DNA of 64,000 bases from Paludibacteraceae bacterium (GCA_016292775.1 JAEDFN010000004.1:3226-67225), one strand, 5' to 3'. Positions 8,179 through 18,928 are shown, numbered from the stretch's first letter. Notes: generated by a model not told the origin, from the sequence alone. Numbers and translations are program-made.

Positions 8179-10252
8179 TTCTTCTTGGCTGTTAAAGAAT
8201 TATTTCTCTTATACTTATGCCAGAATTTTCTTGTTCTTATCTTTAGGAATATTATGTGGTTACTATTTTAATTCCAACTTATATTTTATAGTTTTTGGAA
8301 TTACCGTAGTTGCAATTCTGATTAATATTATATTTTCCACTCTCTTTAGAAATAATCTTAGAGAGTGGATTTTTATTGTCTCTTTTTCATTATTATTGTT
8401 TTCATTAGGCGCTATTCTAATAGTTAATCACAATGAAAAAGTCATTGTAGATATGCCGGTAAAAGAATCTACTTATCTTATTAAGGTAGAGTCAATTCCG
8501 GTTATGAAAGATAAATATTGCTCTTTTGATGCTAAAGTATTATTTTCTTTCGACACATTATGCTCTTCTATTCAAAATCATAAAGTGCTCTTAAATTTAT
8601 CTGTTGATTCTCAATTAATTTCTCCTAAATTAGGTGATAAATATTTAGTTTCTACATCATTATTTTTACCTAATAAAGATGACGTATCTTCATTTGATTA
8701 TTCTTCGTATTTAAAAGTTAATGGCTATTCAAAAATCGGTTACGTATATGATGATATAATTCTTTATAATAGGGCGGAATCGTATTCAATAACAGATAAA
8801 TTTTTATTGTTAAGGGAAAATTTAATTTCTATCTATCGTGATTTTAAGTTAGGTAACGAGGAATTGGCAATATTGAGCGCGATAACATTAGGTGAAAAAA
8901 GTATTCTTTCAAAGGATACAAAAAATAATTTTTCTGCTGCCGGTGTTTCTCATATTTTAGTTGTAAGTGGTATGCATGTGGGATTTATCTTTATGATAAT
9001 ATCCTTATTATATTCTCGCTTATATAATAGATATTATCGTCTATTTGTTACCATTTTTGGTTTGGTATTGTTGTGGTTGTATGCATTGTTAACCGGATTT
9101 GCCCCTTCTGTTGTTCGTGCCTCATTCATGTTTTCTTTAATGCTTGTTTTTCTTTTTACAGGAAATAAATATCGAGTTATACATGCATTATTACTATCTG
9201 CTACAATTTCATTATTAGCTAATCCTGCTTTGCTTTTTAATATAAGTTTCCAACTAAGTTATCTTGCAGTATTATCAATTGTTGTTTTTTATAAAAGGAT
9301 ATACCATTTTTTACAGAGAATGGTGCCTAAATTCAAATGGAGAAACAATATTCTTAGCGTGATAGGTGTTACTCTTGCCGCTCAAGTTTTTACTTTCCCT
9401 ATTGTTATGTTTTATTTTCATCAGTTCCCGTTATTTTTTATGATTTCTAATTTATGTGTAGTCTTGTTAGCACCTATTATTTTTATTGGAGGGTATTTAT
9501 TAATATTTACATCAGTAATACCATATGTGTCTAATGTAATAGCATATATCTTGAATATTATCTTAAAATTTTTCGAGGAAATAATAAATATTATAGCATC
9601 ATTAAAATACGCTGTAATAGATGTTTATATCTCTTTATTTCAATGTATATTATTGTATTTCATAGTTTTACTGTTTTTAAATTATTTGAATGTTGTAAAT
9701 AAAAATAAGAATATTGCTTTATCGGCTGTGTTGATTTCAGTTGTGGTTTTTGTAATTGTTACTTCAGTCAATACTATTGATGTGCAAAATAAAAATATAT
9801 TATATGTTGGAAATAGAAAGCAGTTGATGGTAAATGTATTTAATTGTAATGACAATATACTATTTGTAAATGGAAATAATTATTATGATAAGAATGAATT
9901 ATGGATTAAATATAAAGCTCCCTATCCAAAAATAATTAACGATTCTTCTTTGATTAATAATTTATTTGAATTTGAAAATGAGAGTTACCTGATTTTTAGG
10001 GATAATGTTTTTAGATATAAGCATACGAATTTGAAGCCTATTGTTGTTGATAATTTAATCATTGATAGGGGAGTGTATCCAAGTAATAAATTATTTGATC
10101 AATTTGTCCTGCCAAAATATGTAATATTAACAAATGGAGTCTATTCCGGATATATTTCTGATTTTAAAAATGTTTTACAAAAGCGTAATATACCATATTA
10201 CGTAGTATCTGAACAAGGGTCGTTTTTGAAGATAAAAAATAAAAAGCCATAA
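8150..10252 (+). CDS. comEC: ComEC/Rec2-family DNA uptake channel protein
   Basis: Inner-membrane protein expected to carry single-stranded DNA into the cytoplasm during transformation. Hydrophobic helices near the N-terminus precede a soluble OB-like region (DUF4131), then the Competence domain with its hallmark VSHILVVSGMHVGF and several further helices. The C-terminal metallo-beta-lactamase domain of long ComEC proteins is absent; the last ~130 residues are soluble, without an HxHxDH motif. I chose the ATG at 8150 (MTFLESN...), which overlaps the DUF4301 gene by 29 bp; a TTG at 8105 would add 15 hydrophobic residues and overlap by 74 bp. The stop codon lies within the 5' arm of the downstream terminator. 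Confidence 0.88.
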   Translation: MTFLESNIDNSSWLLKNYFSYTYARIFLFLSLGILCGYYFNSNLYFIVFGITVVAILINIIFSTLFRNNLREWIFIVSFSLLLFSLGAILIVNHNEKVIVDMPVKESTYLIKVESIPVMKDKYCSFDAKVLFSFDTLCSSIQNHKVLLNLSVDSQLISPKLGDKYLVSTSLFLPNKDDVSSFDYSSYLKVNGYSKIGYVYDDIILYNRAESYSITDKFLLLRENLISIYRDFKLGNEELAILSAITLGEKSILSKDTKNNFSAAGVSHILVVSGMHVGFIFMIISLLYSRLYNRYYRLFVTIFGLVLLWLYALLTGFAPSVVRASFMFSLMLVFLFTGNKYRVIHALLLSATISLLANPALLFNISFQLSYLAVLSIVVFYKRIYHFLQRMVPKFKWRNNILSVIGVTLAAQVFTFPIVMFYFHQFPLFFMISNLCVVLLAPIIFIGGYLLIFTSVIPYVSNVIAYILNIILKFFEEIINIIASLKYAVIDVYISLFQCILLYFIVLLFLNYLNVVNKNKNIALSAVLISVVVFVIVTSVNTIDVQNKNILYVGNRKQLMVNVFNCNDNILFVNGNNYYDKNELWIKYKAPYPKIINDSSLINNLFEFENESYLIFRDNVFRYKHTNLKPIVVDNLIIDRGVYPSNKLFDQFVLPKYVILTNGVYSGYISDFKNVLQKRNIPYYVVSEQGSFLKIKNKKP

Positions 10253-10273
10253 ATATAAAATTTATGGCTTTTT
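10241..10273. terminator. Bidirectional terminator between comEC and panB
   Basis: Perfect 14-bp stem (10241-10254 with 10260-10273) and a 5-nt loop. The arms start with an A run and end with a T run, so it can terminate the convergent comEC and panB transcripts in either direction. The comEC stop codon is in the left arm. Confidence 0.85.
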
Positions 10274-10292
10274 TAAATATGATATAAAATGG

Positions 10293-11114
10293 TTAGTATT
10301 GCTCCGAATCGTTAGGGAAATCCTGTTTTTTTACATCAGAAACATAATGTGACACTGCTTCGTTTATTATTGAGTTCAAATCACAATATCGTCTTAAAAA
10401 ACGAGGAGAAAATCCTTTTGTCATTCCTAACATATCATGAAGTACAAGTACTTGCCCGTCGGTATATTTGCCAGCTCCAATACCTATAATAGGAATTGAA
10501 ACGCTTTCTGAAACTTTTTTTGCCAATTGAGCAGGTATTTTTTCCAATACGATAGCAAAACATCCGGCTTCTTCCAGTGCTTTTGCATCTGAAATTAGTT
10601 TGTTTGCTTCAATATCTGATTTTGCTCTCACATTATAAGTTCCGTATTTATTAATTGATTGTGGCATAAGACCTAAATGACCCATAATAGGAATACCTGC
10701 TGCCAAAATTTTTTTTATAGCATCAATAATTTCAACTCCACCTTCTAATTTTAACGCATCAGCATGAGTTATTTTCATCATCTGAATTGCATTTTTTACA
10801 GCTTCTACATCACTGATTTGGTAAGAACCGAAAGGCATGTCTACAACTACCAATGCTCTTTTTACTGCTTTTACTACAGATTTTCCATGATATATCATCT
10901 GATCTAATGATATAGGAAGGGTAGTAACGTTGCCGGCTACAACGTTTGATGCAGAATCTCCTACTAATATCACGTCTATACCGGCTTCATCCACTATTGA
11001 TGCCATTGTATAATCGTACGCAGTCAGCATACTTATTTTCTCACCTCGTTGTTTCATCTCTAACAAACGATGTGTGGTTACCTTTCTGGCATCGTCAATA
11101 TTATGAACTGACAT
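10293..11114 (-). CDS. panB: 3-methyl-2-oxobutanoate hydroxymethyltransferase
   Basis: First committed enzyme of pantothenate synthesis: adds a hydroxymethyl group from 5,10-methylene-THF to alpha-ketoisovalerate to give ketopantoate. The 273 residues have the PanB signatures [12 protein letters not shown] near the start, the metal-binding VGDSASNV at about 50-57, LEGG at about 125, [10 protein letters not shown] at ~145-154 and GIGAG at ~212-216. Length matches the family. It follows the DUF349 gene with a 2-bp gap, so both are probably on one transcript from the promoter near 12759. No panC or panD is in the window. Confidence 0.95.
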   Translation of the reverse strand: MSVHNIDDARKVTTHRLLEMKQRGEKISMLTAYDYTMASIVDEAGIDVILVGDSASNVVAGNVTTLPISLDQMIYHGKSVVKAVKRALVVVDMPFGSYQISDVEAVKNAIQMMKITHADALKLEGGVEIIDAIKKILAAGIPIMGHLGLMPQSINKYGTYNVRAKSDIEANKLISDAKALEEAGCFAIVLEKIPAQLAKKVSESVSIPIIGIGAGKYTDGQVLVLHDMLGMTKGFSPRFLRRYCDLNSIINEAVSHYVSDVKKQDFPNDSEQY

Positions 11115-11116
11115 TT

Positions 11117-12712
11117 TTATTTTTCTTCGTTTTGTGAATTAGATTCGTTTAAACTATCAATTTGATTTTGTAAAATGGTTAACTCCTCTTTCAAATCAGT
11201 AATTTTTCTTTCTAATTCATTTATTATCGAATTGTTTTTACCGCCTTTCATAAAGAACCCAATGTTATTTTCATATGTGATTAATTTTTGTTTTACATTA
11301 TCATATTGGGCTCTAAGTTTATTTATGTTTCCTTCAAATGACATTTGAGCTGCTTTGCGTTTCATTCTTATTTTGCTAAATTGCTCATCTGTAATTTGTT
11401 TGTATTTCTTGTATAAATTTTCCCTCTCTTTATAAGGAATACTCTTTATCGATTGGTATTGATCGCATAAGAATTTAAGTGCAGAGAAGTCCTCTTCATC
11501 ATTACCGGAAAATTCGAAATTTTTGATTTTTTCAATCAATTCTAATTTGCTCTTTAAATTTTCTTGCTCAGTTTCTATTCTGTCTTTGTATGCTTCTGAT
11601 TTTTTAGCAAAGAAGTAATCGCAAATCTCTCTGAATTGTGTGTGTAAAGTTTCGTTTATTTTTCTAGGTGCAGGACCAATTGAATTCCATTCTTTTTGCA
11701 TCTCTATTAATGCATTTGTAGTAGAGTTCCAATTAGTACTGTTTTTGAGTTCTTTAGCTTTATTGAGAATAGCTTGTTTAGCTTCAAAATTTGCTTGTAA
11801 TGTACTCTTTTGCTCTTTTTGGAATATCTTTTTCGCTTCAAAAAATTTGTCACAAGCAGTTCTATATCTTTTGAAATATTTAGCTACAACTCTTGCTTCT
11901 ACAGGGTTATCTGTTTTCTTGAAATATACGTTTGTAGCTATTACTTCTTCTGTTTTTTCATTCCATTCTTTGAATGTTTTTAATGTAGTGAAGTCGATAG
12001 ATTCTACGAATACACATGCATTATTTCTCTGTTCTGCGTATTCTTTTTCTTTCTCTTTCAACTCTTCATAATATGCTTGGTATTTTTGGTTGATTTGAGA
12101 TGATAATTGACGGAATTCTTCCCAAATTTCTTCTCTTAAAGATGGTGCTACAGAACCGGTTTCTTTCCATTCTGCATGTAATTTTTGTAAATCTTTTACT
12201 GCAGAAGTGATGTCTTGCTCTAATAATTTTTTGGCTTTTTCAATTAATTCTTTTTTGAGAGACAGATTTTTCTCAAAATCGTATTCTCTCATAGCAATGT
12301 AATTATTATTTTTTTCACGGAAATTATCTCTTAATTTAGAGAATTTCGTATTTATTTCTTGTGCATATTGTTCCGGTACTTCACCAAGATTTTTCCACTC
12401 TTGTATTAATTCTTTACAAGGAGGAACCAATTTTGATAAATCGTCTAACTTAAGATATTCTTCAAATTTTGAAAGAATTTCTTGCTTTTTAGAGTAATTA
12501 TCTTCCATCTCTTTTTTACTCTGAGTGGCTTTTTCTTCAGAATTTTCGTTTGATGGCTCATTTACTTCTTCTGTGTTTGTTGTAGTCTGTGCTTCAGCAT
12601 CCGATGGTTGTTGTTCTTCTGCTGCGTTGATAACGTTTACATTTTCTTCGTTTTCATTAGGAATAGTAACATTATCATTAATTTCTGCATTTGGAGTAAT
12701 TTGTGCTTCCAT
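11117..12712 (-). CDS. DUF349 domain-containing protein
   Basis: A 531-residue, highly charged, largely helical protein with several DUF349 repeats, recognisable by recurring WxxxGxxP motifs ([26 protein letters not shown]). The first ~80 residues are acidic and low in complexity, and the last ~60 look like a coiled coil. There is no signal peptide, so it is cytoplasmic. The molecular role of DUF349 proteins is not known to me. Same direction as panB, 2 bp upstream of it. The ATG at 12712 (MEAQITPN) is preceded by a -7 element. Confidence 0.85.
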   Translation of the reverse strand: MEAQITPNAEINDNVTIPNENEENVNVINAAEEQQPSDAEAQTTTNTEEVNEPSNENSEEKATQSKKEMEDNYSKKQEILSKFEEYLKLDDLSKLVPPCKELIQEWKNLGEVPEQYAQEINTKFSKLRDNFREKNNNYIAMREYDFEKNLSLKKELIEKAKKLLEQDITSAVKDLQKLHAEWKETGSVAPSLREEIWEEFRQLSSQINQKYQAYYEELKEKEKEYAEQRNNACVFVESIDFTTLKTFKEWNEKTEEVIATNVYFKKTDNPVEARVVAKYFKRYRTACDKFFEAKKIFQKEQKSTLQANFEAKQAILNKAKELKNSTNWNSTTNALIEMQKEWNSIGPAPRKINETLHTQFREICDYFFAKKSEAYKDRIETEQENLKSKLELIEKIKNFEFSGNDEEDFSALKFLCDQYQSIKSIPYKERENLYKKYKQITDEQFSKIRMKRKAAQMSFEGNINKLRAQYDNVKQKLITYENNIGFFMKGGKNNSIINELERKITDLKEELTILQNQIDSLNESNSQNEEK

Positions 12713-12758
12713 AATTATAGTATTTTTTCTCCATTATGGAGGGTGTTATTTTATTTTA

Positions 12759-12766
12759 CAAATGTA
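12759..12766 (-). promoter_or_regulatory. -7 element for DUF349-panB
   Basis: TACATTTG on the minus strand, 47 bp before the DUF349 ATG. The -33 TTG is not obvious, so moderate to low confidence. Confidence 0.4.
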
Positions 12767-12888
12767 CAAATTTTTTTCATATCTAATCAGTAAAATAAAT
12801 AATTTTTTCTTTAATAATTTTTTTACTGATATATTCTTTTTAAACTTAGATTTCTTGTTTTTAATATATTGATAATTAATTATTTATA

Positions 12889-14052
12889 TTACCAAGAGTA
12901 TTCTACTCTTTTATGAAGCTTGTTGTAAATGGTAAAAATATATACGTTTATTAGAGGTAATAAAAGGTCAAATAGTATTATGGAGAGGTATAAATTTTTC
13001 CGTTTATATATTTTTGAAGTAAGATTGTAAACTAATAATTGAGTAAAATAGCGTATGAGATACATGCTTACCCCGGCTATTATTAAATAATAGTTGTTGT
13101 AATAAAAAATTAGTAACAGAAGTAATGATAAATAAAATAGCCCTTTTGTAATTGGCTCAATCATTACTAAATATTTACTTTTTGTAGTATATAATTTAGA
13201 ACTGCATAGATGTCTTGTTTTTTGATGAAACCAATCCTTGAAAGTATGTTTGGGAATGGATAGGGTTATTGATTCAAAACTTGTTTCTGTTTGTGTATTG
13301 TGTTTTGTGGCATGATGATTGACAAATAAATCATCATCTCCTGATGAAATTTGTAAAAAACCGGCAAATCCATTATTGTTAAAGAATGTTTCGCGTCGAT
13401 ATGCAATGTTTCTACCTACTCCCATATATGGACTTCCTATCGCTGCAAAACCAATATATTGCATAGCAATGGTTAGTGTATCATAACAAATTAATTTGTT
13501 GATAAAAGATTTTTCTGTTAAGTAATCACCTATTCCTAATACAAATTCAGTGCCCGGCTTAAATTGGCTCACCATTTTTGATATCCAATGTTTGCTACTT
13601 GGCCTACAATCGGCATCAGTTAGTAATAATATCTCATTTTTGGCAGCTTTAATCCCTACTGTTAATGCCAATTTTTTTCTGCTAATAATATTAACATCTT
13701 CAGGAATATTGGTAACGTATAAATTGTTGTATTTTAATTGAAAATCTTTTAGTATATTAACCGTGTCGTCAAATGAACCGTCATTTACAACTATAACTTC
13801 ATAATCGGAATACTCTTGCTCGAATATTAATGGCAAAAATGATTGTAAATTATTTGACTCGTTTTTTGCGCATATTATTATTGATACAGAAGGCTGTACA
13901 TTATCTTCTTCTGAACTTTGCTTCTTCTCTTTTTTATTCTTCCTTATTATCGATGAATAAGGGTGTATATAGAGATAAAGTTGAATAAGAAATGTAATAG
14001 ATAGTATTGCTATTAATATGTATCCTATTGAGATATAAAGAGTTTCAAACAT
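12889..14052 (-). CDS. Membrane-anchored family 2 glycosyltransferase
   Basis: A 387-residue GT2 enzyme that would transfer a sugar from a nucleotide-sugar donor at the cytoplasmic face of the membrane. Helix at residues ~7-29, then the GT-A domain beginning VSIIICAKNES with VVNDGS at ~90-95, the metal-binding DAD motif in LLTDADCRP at ~145, an acidic SGDDDLF at ~240 and a KTRHLC segment in the position of the QxxRW motif at ~283. Two or three more helices follow at ~305-375. The acceptor (lipid, polysaccharide) cannot be told from the sequence. It stands alone and diverges from rho. Confidence 0.85.
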   Translation of the reverse strand: MFETLYISIGYILIAILSITFLIQLYLYIHPYSSIIRKNKKEKKQSSEEDNVQPSVSIIICAKNESNNLQSFLPLIFEQEYSDYEVIVVNDGSFDDTVNILKDFQLKYNNLYVTNIPEDVNIISRKKLALTVGIKAAKNEILLLTDADCRPSSKHWISKMVSQFKPGTEFVLGIGDYLTEKSFINKLICYDTLTIAMQYIGFAAIGSPYMGVGRNIAYRRETFFNNNGFAGFLQISSGDDDLFVNHHATKHNTQTETSFESITLSIPKHTFKDWFHQKTRHLCSSKLYTTKSKYLVMIEPITKGLFYLSLLLLLIFYYNNYYLIIAGVSMYLIRYFTQLLVYNLTSKIYKRKNLYLSIILFDLLLPLINVYIFTIYNKLHKRVEYSW

Positions 14053-14086
14053 TTTCTTTAAATTTTTGAGATTGCGGTATTTTTTG

Positions 14087-14094
14087 CAAAGTTA
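14087..14094 (-). promoter_or_regulatory. -7 element for the glycosyltransferase
   Basis: TAACTTTG on the minus strand, 35 bp before the ATG, an excellent -7 match. A -33 TTG at 17-22 bp is not evident. Confidence 0.45.
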
Positions 14095-14180
14095 CTAAAT
14101 ATTTTTAGAAGTGGCTTAGAATTTCAATTATATTTTCTAATTATGATTGTTCGATATTTTAGATTTTTTTTGCAATATTC

Positions 14181-14213
14181 TTGAATGTGTATGAAAAAAA
14201 AATTGTAACTTTG
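14181..14213 (+). promoter_or_regulatory. Promoter of rho
   Basis: TTG at 14181-14183 and TAACTTTG at 14206-14213, spacer 22 bp. This predicts a leader of about 120 nt before the rho ATG. Confidence 0.6.
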
Positions 14214-14286
14214 CACCGCAAATCAAAGAGAGACACACATCATTCCTTGTGCATCTATTTTCCTTTAAAAATATTTTTTTTATTCA

Positions 14287-14305
14287 TACCATTATATAAA
14301 TGGTA
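14287..14305 (+). promoter_or_regulatory. Inverted repeat in the rho leader
   Basis: Seven-bp arms TACCATT / AATGGTA around a 5-nt AT loop, 34 nt upstream of the rho ATG. It could form a small hairpin in the leader; rho genes are autoregulated in other bacteria, but a role here is only a guess. Confidence 0.3.
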
Positions 14306-14338
14306 CGATTATTATATTTTCATTGATTTATATCGTAT

Positions 14339-16186
14339 ATGTATACTTTATCAGAATTAAAAGAAAAGACAAAAAAAGAATTAATCGAAATTGCTAAGCC
14401 ATTGGGCATTAAAAGTCTAACTAATAAAACATCCGAAGAAATTATTTTATCTATTTTAAATAGTCAAATAGATATTGTGCAACAAAAAGCTTTGGATACA
14501 AAACAACCTGATAATTCTAATCCGGTTAAAGATGATGAAAAACAAATTGAAAGTAAAATAAAATCATCAACTTCCAAAGTGAAAAAAACTGTCATTTCAC
14601 ATCCGGATGTAATTGGTTCCGTCGTTATCCCTGTTAATGAAGATGAATATGATTTTGACAATTCTTCAATAGATATTGATCGTAATGAAGAAGAAAAAGT
14701 AGAGGATACTCCAAAAAATACTGATAATAACAACGATAATTATTCTCCAAATGTTCAGGTAAATCAAGGTCATATTGTTCCGAATAGAGCGACTAATAAT
14801 CAAAACTTTATTCCAAATCAACAAGCAAATCAATTTCAAAAACAAAATAATATACAGAAAACGAATAATGTTGTTGCAAAAAAAATGAATCAACAACCAA
14901 TGCAACAACAAAAAAATCCATTCCAAAATAATCAAATTCAAAATAATCAATACCAAAATTCAAATAATAATCAAAGACCTATTTATAAAAATAATCAACA
15001 AAATCTTTATAATAATTATTACCCACCTAAAAATTCAGTATTGGAAGTTGGTGAACGCCCTTACGAATTTGATGATATTCTTGTAGGTATGGGTACTTTG
15101 GAATTGATGCCTGATGGATATGGATTCCTCCGTTCTGCTGATTATAATTATTTGTCTTCACCTGATGATATATATGTAAGTGCTTCTCAAATAAAAACTT
15201 ATGGATTGAAAACCGGAGATACTGTAGAAGGAAATATTCGTCCCCCTCGTGAAGGAGAAAAATATTTCCCTCTTGTTAGAGCTCTAAAAATTAATGGATT
15301 ATCTCCCGAAAAAATTCGTGATAGAGTTTCTTTTGAGCACCTAACCCCTATTTTCCCTAATGAGAAATTTACACTTACTACTCCTAACAAAAAAGCTACT
15401 CTATCAAGTAGAATTGTAGATTTGTTTTCCCCTATCGGTAAAGGTCAACGTGGTTTGATTGTTGCTCAACCCAAAACAGGTAAAACTATGTTGCTCAAAG
15501 ATATTGCTAATTCTATATTAGAATATCATCCTGAAGTATATATGATTATATTATTAATCGATGAGCGTCCGGAAGAGGTTACAGATATGGCACGCAGTGT
15601 AAATGCTGAGGTGATTTCTTCTACTTTTGACGAGCCCGCTGATAGACATGTAAAAGTGGCGAGCATTGTGCATGAAAAAGCCAAACGACTTGTAGAGTGT
15701 GGTCATGATGTTGTTATCTTATTAGATTCAATTACACGTCTTGCCAGAGCTTATAATACTTCTCTTCCGGCTTCCGGTAAGGTTTTATCCGGTGGTGTTG
15801 ATGCTTATGCTTTACATAAACCGAAAAGATTTTTTGGTGCCGCTCGTAACATAGAAAATGGTGGTTCCCTGACTATTATTGCAACAGCTTTGACTGATAC
15901 TGGTAGTAAAATGGATGATGTTATTTTTGAAGAATTTAAGGGTACCGGTAATATGGAATTACAATTGAATAGACAGTTGGCCAATAAACGAATATTCCCT
16001 GCCGTTGATATAATGTCTTCATCTACTCGAAGAGATGATTTATTACTATCTAAGGATACTCTTCAAAGAATGTGGGTACTAAGAAATTATTTGTCAGATA
16101 TGAATGCTGTTGAGGCAATGGAATTCTTGAAAGATAGAATGGAAAAAACTAACTCAAATGAAGAATTTCTTGCTTCAATGAATTAA
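14339..16186 (+). CDS. rho: Transcription termination factor Rho with N/Q-rich disordered insert
   Basis: Hexameric RNA-dependent ATPase that ends untranslated transcripts. The order is a Rho_N domain (residues ~1-45), a long disordered region (~46-237) that starts acidic/lysine-rich and becomes almost only N, Q, P, Y and K, then the RNA-binding cold-shock-like domain from [17 protein letters not shown] (~250), and the ATPase core with Walker [10 protein letters not shown] (~377-385), Walker B ILLDS and the R-finger region. At 615 residues it is about 200 longer than E. coli Rho, all in the insert, as in other Bacteroidota. Closed by a strong terminator; feoAB follows. Confidence 0.97.
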   Translation: MYTLSELKEKTKKELIEIAKPLGIKSLTNKTSEEIILSILNSQIDIVQQKALDTKQPDNSNPVKDDEKQIESKIKSSTSKVKKTVISHPDVIGSVVIPVNEDEYDFDNSSIDIDRNEEEKVEDTPKNTDNNNDNYSPNVQVNQGHIVPNRATNNQNFIPNQQANQFQKQNNIQKTNNVVAKKMNQQPMQQQKNPFQNNQIQNNQYQNSNNNQRPIYKNNQQNLYNNYYPPKNSVLEVGERPYEFDDILVGMGTLELMPDGYGFLRSADYNYLSSPDDIYVSASQIKTYGLKTGDTVEGNIRPPREGEKYFPLVRALKINGLSPEKIRDRVSFEHLTPIFPNEKFTLTTPNKKATLSSRIVDLFSPIGKGQRGLIVAQPKTGKTMLLKDIANSILEYHPEVYMIILLIDERPEEVTDMARSVNAEVISSTFDEPADRHVKVASIVHEKAKRLVECGHDVVILLDSITRLARAYNTSLPASGKVLSGGVDAYALHKPKRFFGAARNIENGGSLTIIATALTDTGSKMDDVIFEEFKGTGNMELQLNRQLANKRIFPAVDIMSSSTRRDDLLLSKDTLQRMWVLRNYLSDMNAVEAMEFLKDRMEKTNSNEEFLASMN

Positions 16187-16195
16187 TATGTAAGT

Positions 16196-16223
16196 AAAAG
16201 CTGCATAGGCAGCTTTTATTTTT
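16196..16223 (+). terminator. Terminator of rho
   Basis: AAAAGCTGC (16196-16204), loop ATAG, GCAGCTTTT (16209-16217), then ATTTTT. A 9-bp perfect stem 10 nt after the rho stop. Confidence 0.85.
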
Positions 16224-16249
16224 ATAATCTATAGAAAATGGTTTAAATT

Positions 16250-18928
16250 ATGAAATTATCAGAAGTAAAAGTAGGGGGAAAGGCCGTTATTGTAAAGGTT
16301 GCCGGCCATGGTGGTTTCCGAAAAAGAATAGTTGAAATGGGCTTTATTAAAGGTAAAATGGTAGAAGTCATTAATAAAGCTCCTTTGGGTGACCCTATAG
16401 AATATCGTATTATGGGTTATAATGTTAGCCTTCGTCTTAATGAAGCACAACATATTGAAGTTATTTCTGTAGAAGAGGCAGAAGAGATTGCAAAGCAAAA
16501 TACTCATGATAAATTAAACATTATTTCTGAAGATGAAATACGATCTGTAGCTCTTCAAAAACGAAAAGATATTCAAGTGGCTTTAGTGGGAAATCCTAAT
16601 GCCGGTAAAACCTCTCTTTTTAATGTAATTTCCGGTGCAAAAGAGAAGGTGGGAAACTATTCGGGAGTTACTGTTGATGCAAAAACTAATGTTTTTGAAT
16701 ATAAAGGATATCATATTTCTTTGGTTGATCTTCCTGGAACTTATTCTCTTTCTGCCTATTCTCCTGAAGAAAGATATGTGCGTAAGCAAATTGCAGAAGA
16801 GCATCCGGATATCATTGTCAATGTAGTGGATGCCGGAAATTTGGAACGTAATTTGTTTCTTACTACACAATTGATTGATATGAACCTTAGGGTTGTTATT
16901 GCTTTGAATATGTATGATGAATTACAAGCAAAAGGCGATAAATTTGATTATCAATCTTTAAGTAAGATGATTGGTATACCAATGATTCCTACTATATCAA
17001 ATCAAAATTTTGGTATTGACAATTTATTAGATGCTGTTATAAGAGTCTATGAATCTTGTGATTATATCGATGAGGATGGTAATCTTATTGCTCAGGTTGC
17101 TGATGATAATTTATTGGATAAGCAATATCATACTTTGAATTTGCCACATAAACATACTTCAGCAAATTCAATTCATACCGATATCGAAAAAAACAAAAAT
17201 CAATATGAATTGGTTCGACATATTCATATCGGATATGGTAATGTTATAGAAGATGCAATAATGAAAATTAAGCATGCTATGCAACAGTATAATATCTATC
17301 CTGATGATTATACTCCTCGTTATATTGCAATAAAATTATTGGAAAAAGATGTTGATATAGAATCGTATATAAAAAATTTTGATGGAGCGTCGGAAATTCT
17401 TCAAGTCCGGGATTCATGCGAAAAAATAATTCAAAGTCAAATGAAAGATAGTGCCGAAAACCTTATCAATGATTCTAAATATGGTTTTATTGCCGGTGCC
17501 TTGAAAGAGACTTATTTTCCTGCAGTGAAAAAAAATAATAATTCCAAGTCGTCTAAAATAGATTCAGTTTTAATCAATAAATATCTTGGTTATCCAATCT
17601 TTTTATTGATAATTTTTATTACTTTTCAAGCTACTTTTTATCTTGGTTCTTTCCCAATGGAATGGATTGAAACCGGTGTAGATATGTTTTCTTCTTGGCT
17701 AAGAAATTTAATTGCTCCTGGTATATTCCGTGATCTTCTTGTGGATGGAATAATTGGAGGTGTTGGTGGTGTATTGGTGTTCTTACCAAATATTCTGATT
17801 TTGTACTTCTTTTTATCTTTGTTAGAATCGACTGGTTACATGGCAAGAGCTGCATTTTTAATGGACAAGATAATGCATTTTATCGGATTGCATGGTCGTT
17901 CGTTTATTCCTCTTGTAATGGGATTTGGTTGTAATGTACCTGCTATTATGGCTACGAGAACTATTGAAAATAAGAATGCCAGAATGGTTACTATTTTAAT
18001 ATCTCCGCTTATGTCATGTAGTGCACGAATGCCTATTTATTTACTTTTTGCAGGTGCTTTTTTTGCTAATAATGCCGGTACTGTTTTATTCCTTTTGTAT
18101 TTCATTGGTATTATTTTAGCTGCTTTGATGGCAAAAATATTTAAAAAATTCTTGTTTTCCAAAGAAGAAACTCCTTTCGTAATGGAATTACCTCCTTATA
18201 GATTGCCAAGTGCTAAAAATATTTTAAAAGAAACTTGGGATAGGGGAGTGCAATATTTGAAAAAAATAGGTACTACCATTTTACTTGGCTCTATTATTAT
18301 TTGGGCTTTGAGTTATTTCCCTATGTATGATGGTAAAAACTATGAAGAATTATCTGTAATGGAAAGAGGTATTCAAAAAGAAAATTCATATTTGGGAAAA
18401 ATGGGAAAGGCTATTCAACCTGTTTTCGAACCTCTTGGTTTTGATTGGCGCTCTTGCGTTGCCTTGGTAACCGGTGTTGCTGCAAAAGAGGTTGTTATTA
18501 GTACTTTAGGTGTGTTATATGAATCCGAAAATGATACCTCTTTATCTTCAAAATTAGTTTCTGCTGTAAATCCCGATGGAACGCATCCTTTTAATCCTAT
18601 TATAGCATTTAGTTTCATGCTGTTTGTGCTTATTTATATCCCTTGTATTGCCACAATTGCTACAATTCATAACGAAACTCATTCTTGGAGGTGGACTCTC
18701 TTCTCTACAGTATATTCTCTAATGTTGGCTTGGATTGTATCTTTTATATTTTACCAATCTGCAATTCATAATATCTGGCAAGAATTATTAGTTGCTTTGG
18801 TGTTTATAATTGCAATTTTTTTGGTAATCAAAAGAATAATACATCTTTGTAAAAATAAGAAAAAAAATAGTTGTGAAGGATGTGTTGGTGGAAATTTGTG
18901 TAATTCTTGCCCGGTAAAAAAAGAATAA
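16250..18928 (+). CDS. feoB: FeoA-FeoB fusion, ferrous iron transporter
   Basis: Fe2+ uptake GTPase of the inner membrane. Residues ~1-75 are a FeoA SH3-like domain (MKLSEVKVGGKAVIVKV), fused to FeoB: G1 GNPNAGKTS at 114-122, G3 DLPGTYSLS at ~160, G4 NMYD at ~220, a helical regulatory region, then the Gate/Nucleoside-recognition membrane domain with PLVMGFGCNVPAIMATRT and MSCSARMPIY, and the second copy with VALVTGVAAKEVVIST. The last ~35 residues carry five Cys (C..CEGC..C..C), a Cys-rich tail seen on some Feo proteins. The start is 26 bp after the rho terminator, so its promoter must lie within that short space or it depends on read-through. 892 residues fits FeoA plus FeoB. Confidence 0.96.
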   Translation: MKLSEVKVGGKAVIVKVAGHGGFRKRIVEMGFIKGKMVEVINKAPLGDPIEYRIMGYNVSLRLNEAQHIEVISVEEAEEIAKQNTHDKLNIISEDEIRSVALQKRKDIQVALVGNPNAGKTSLFNVISGAKEKVGNYSGVTVDAKTNVFEYKGYHISLVDLPGTYSLSAYSPEERYVRKQIAEEHPDIIVNVVDAGNLERNLFLTTQLIDMNLRVVIALNMYDELQAKGDKFDYQSLSKMIGIPMIPTISNQNFGIDNLLDAVIRVYESCDYIDEDGNLIAQVADDNLLDKQYHTLNLPHKHTSANSIHTDIEKNKNQYELVRHIHIGYGNVIEDAIMKIKHAMQQYNIYPDDYTPRYIAIKLLEKDVDIESYIKNFDGASEILQVRDSCEKIIQSQMKDSAENLINDSKYGFIAGALKETYFPAVKKNNNSKSSKIDSVLINKYLGYPIFLLIIFITFQATFYLGSFPMEWIETGVDMFSSWLRNLIAPGIFRDLLVDGIIGGVGGVLVFLPNILILYFFLSLLESTGYMARAAFLMDKIMHFIGLHGRSFIPLVMGFGCNVPAIMATRTIENKNARMVTILISPLMSCSARMPIYLLFAGAFFANNAGTVLFLLYFIGIILAALMAKIFKKFLFSKEETPFVMELPPYRLPSAKNILKETWDRGVQYLKKIGTTILLGSIIIWALSYFPMYDGKNYEELSVMERGIQKENSYLGKMGKAIQPVFEPLGFDWRSCVALVTGVAAKEVVISTLGVLYESENDTSLSSKLVSAVNPDGTHPFNPIIAFSFMLFVLIYIPCIATIATIHNETHSWRWTLFSTVYSLMLAWIVSFIFYQSAIHNIWQELLVALVFIIAIFLVIKRIIHLCKNKKKNSCEGCVGGNLCNSCPVKKE

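Noticed and set aside
11640..12071. Plus-strand 143-codon ORF opposite the DUF349 gene
   Set aside because: Shadow of a Lys/Glu-rich coding sequence, which reads as Phe/Leu/Ser-rich in reverse.
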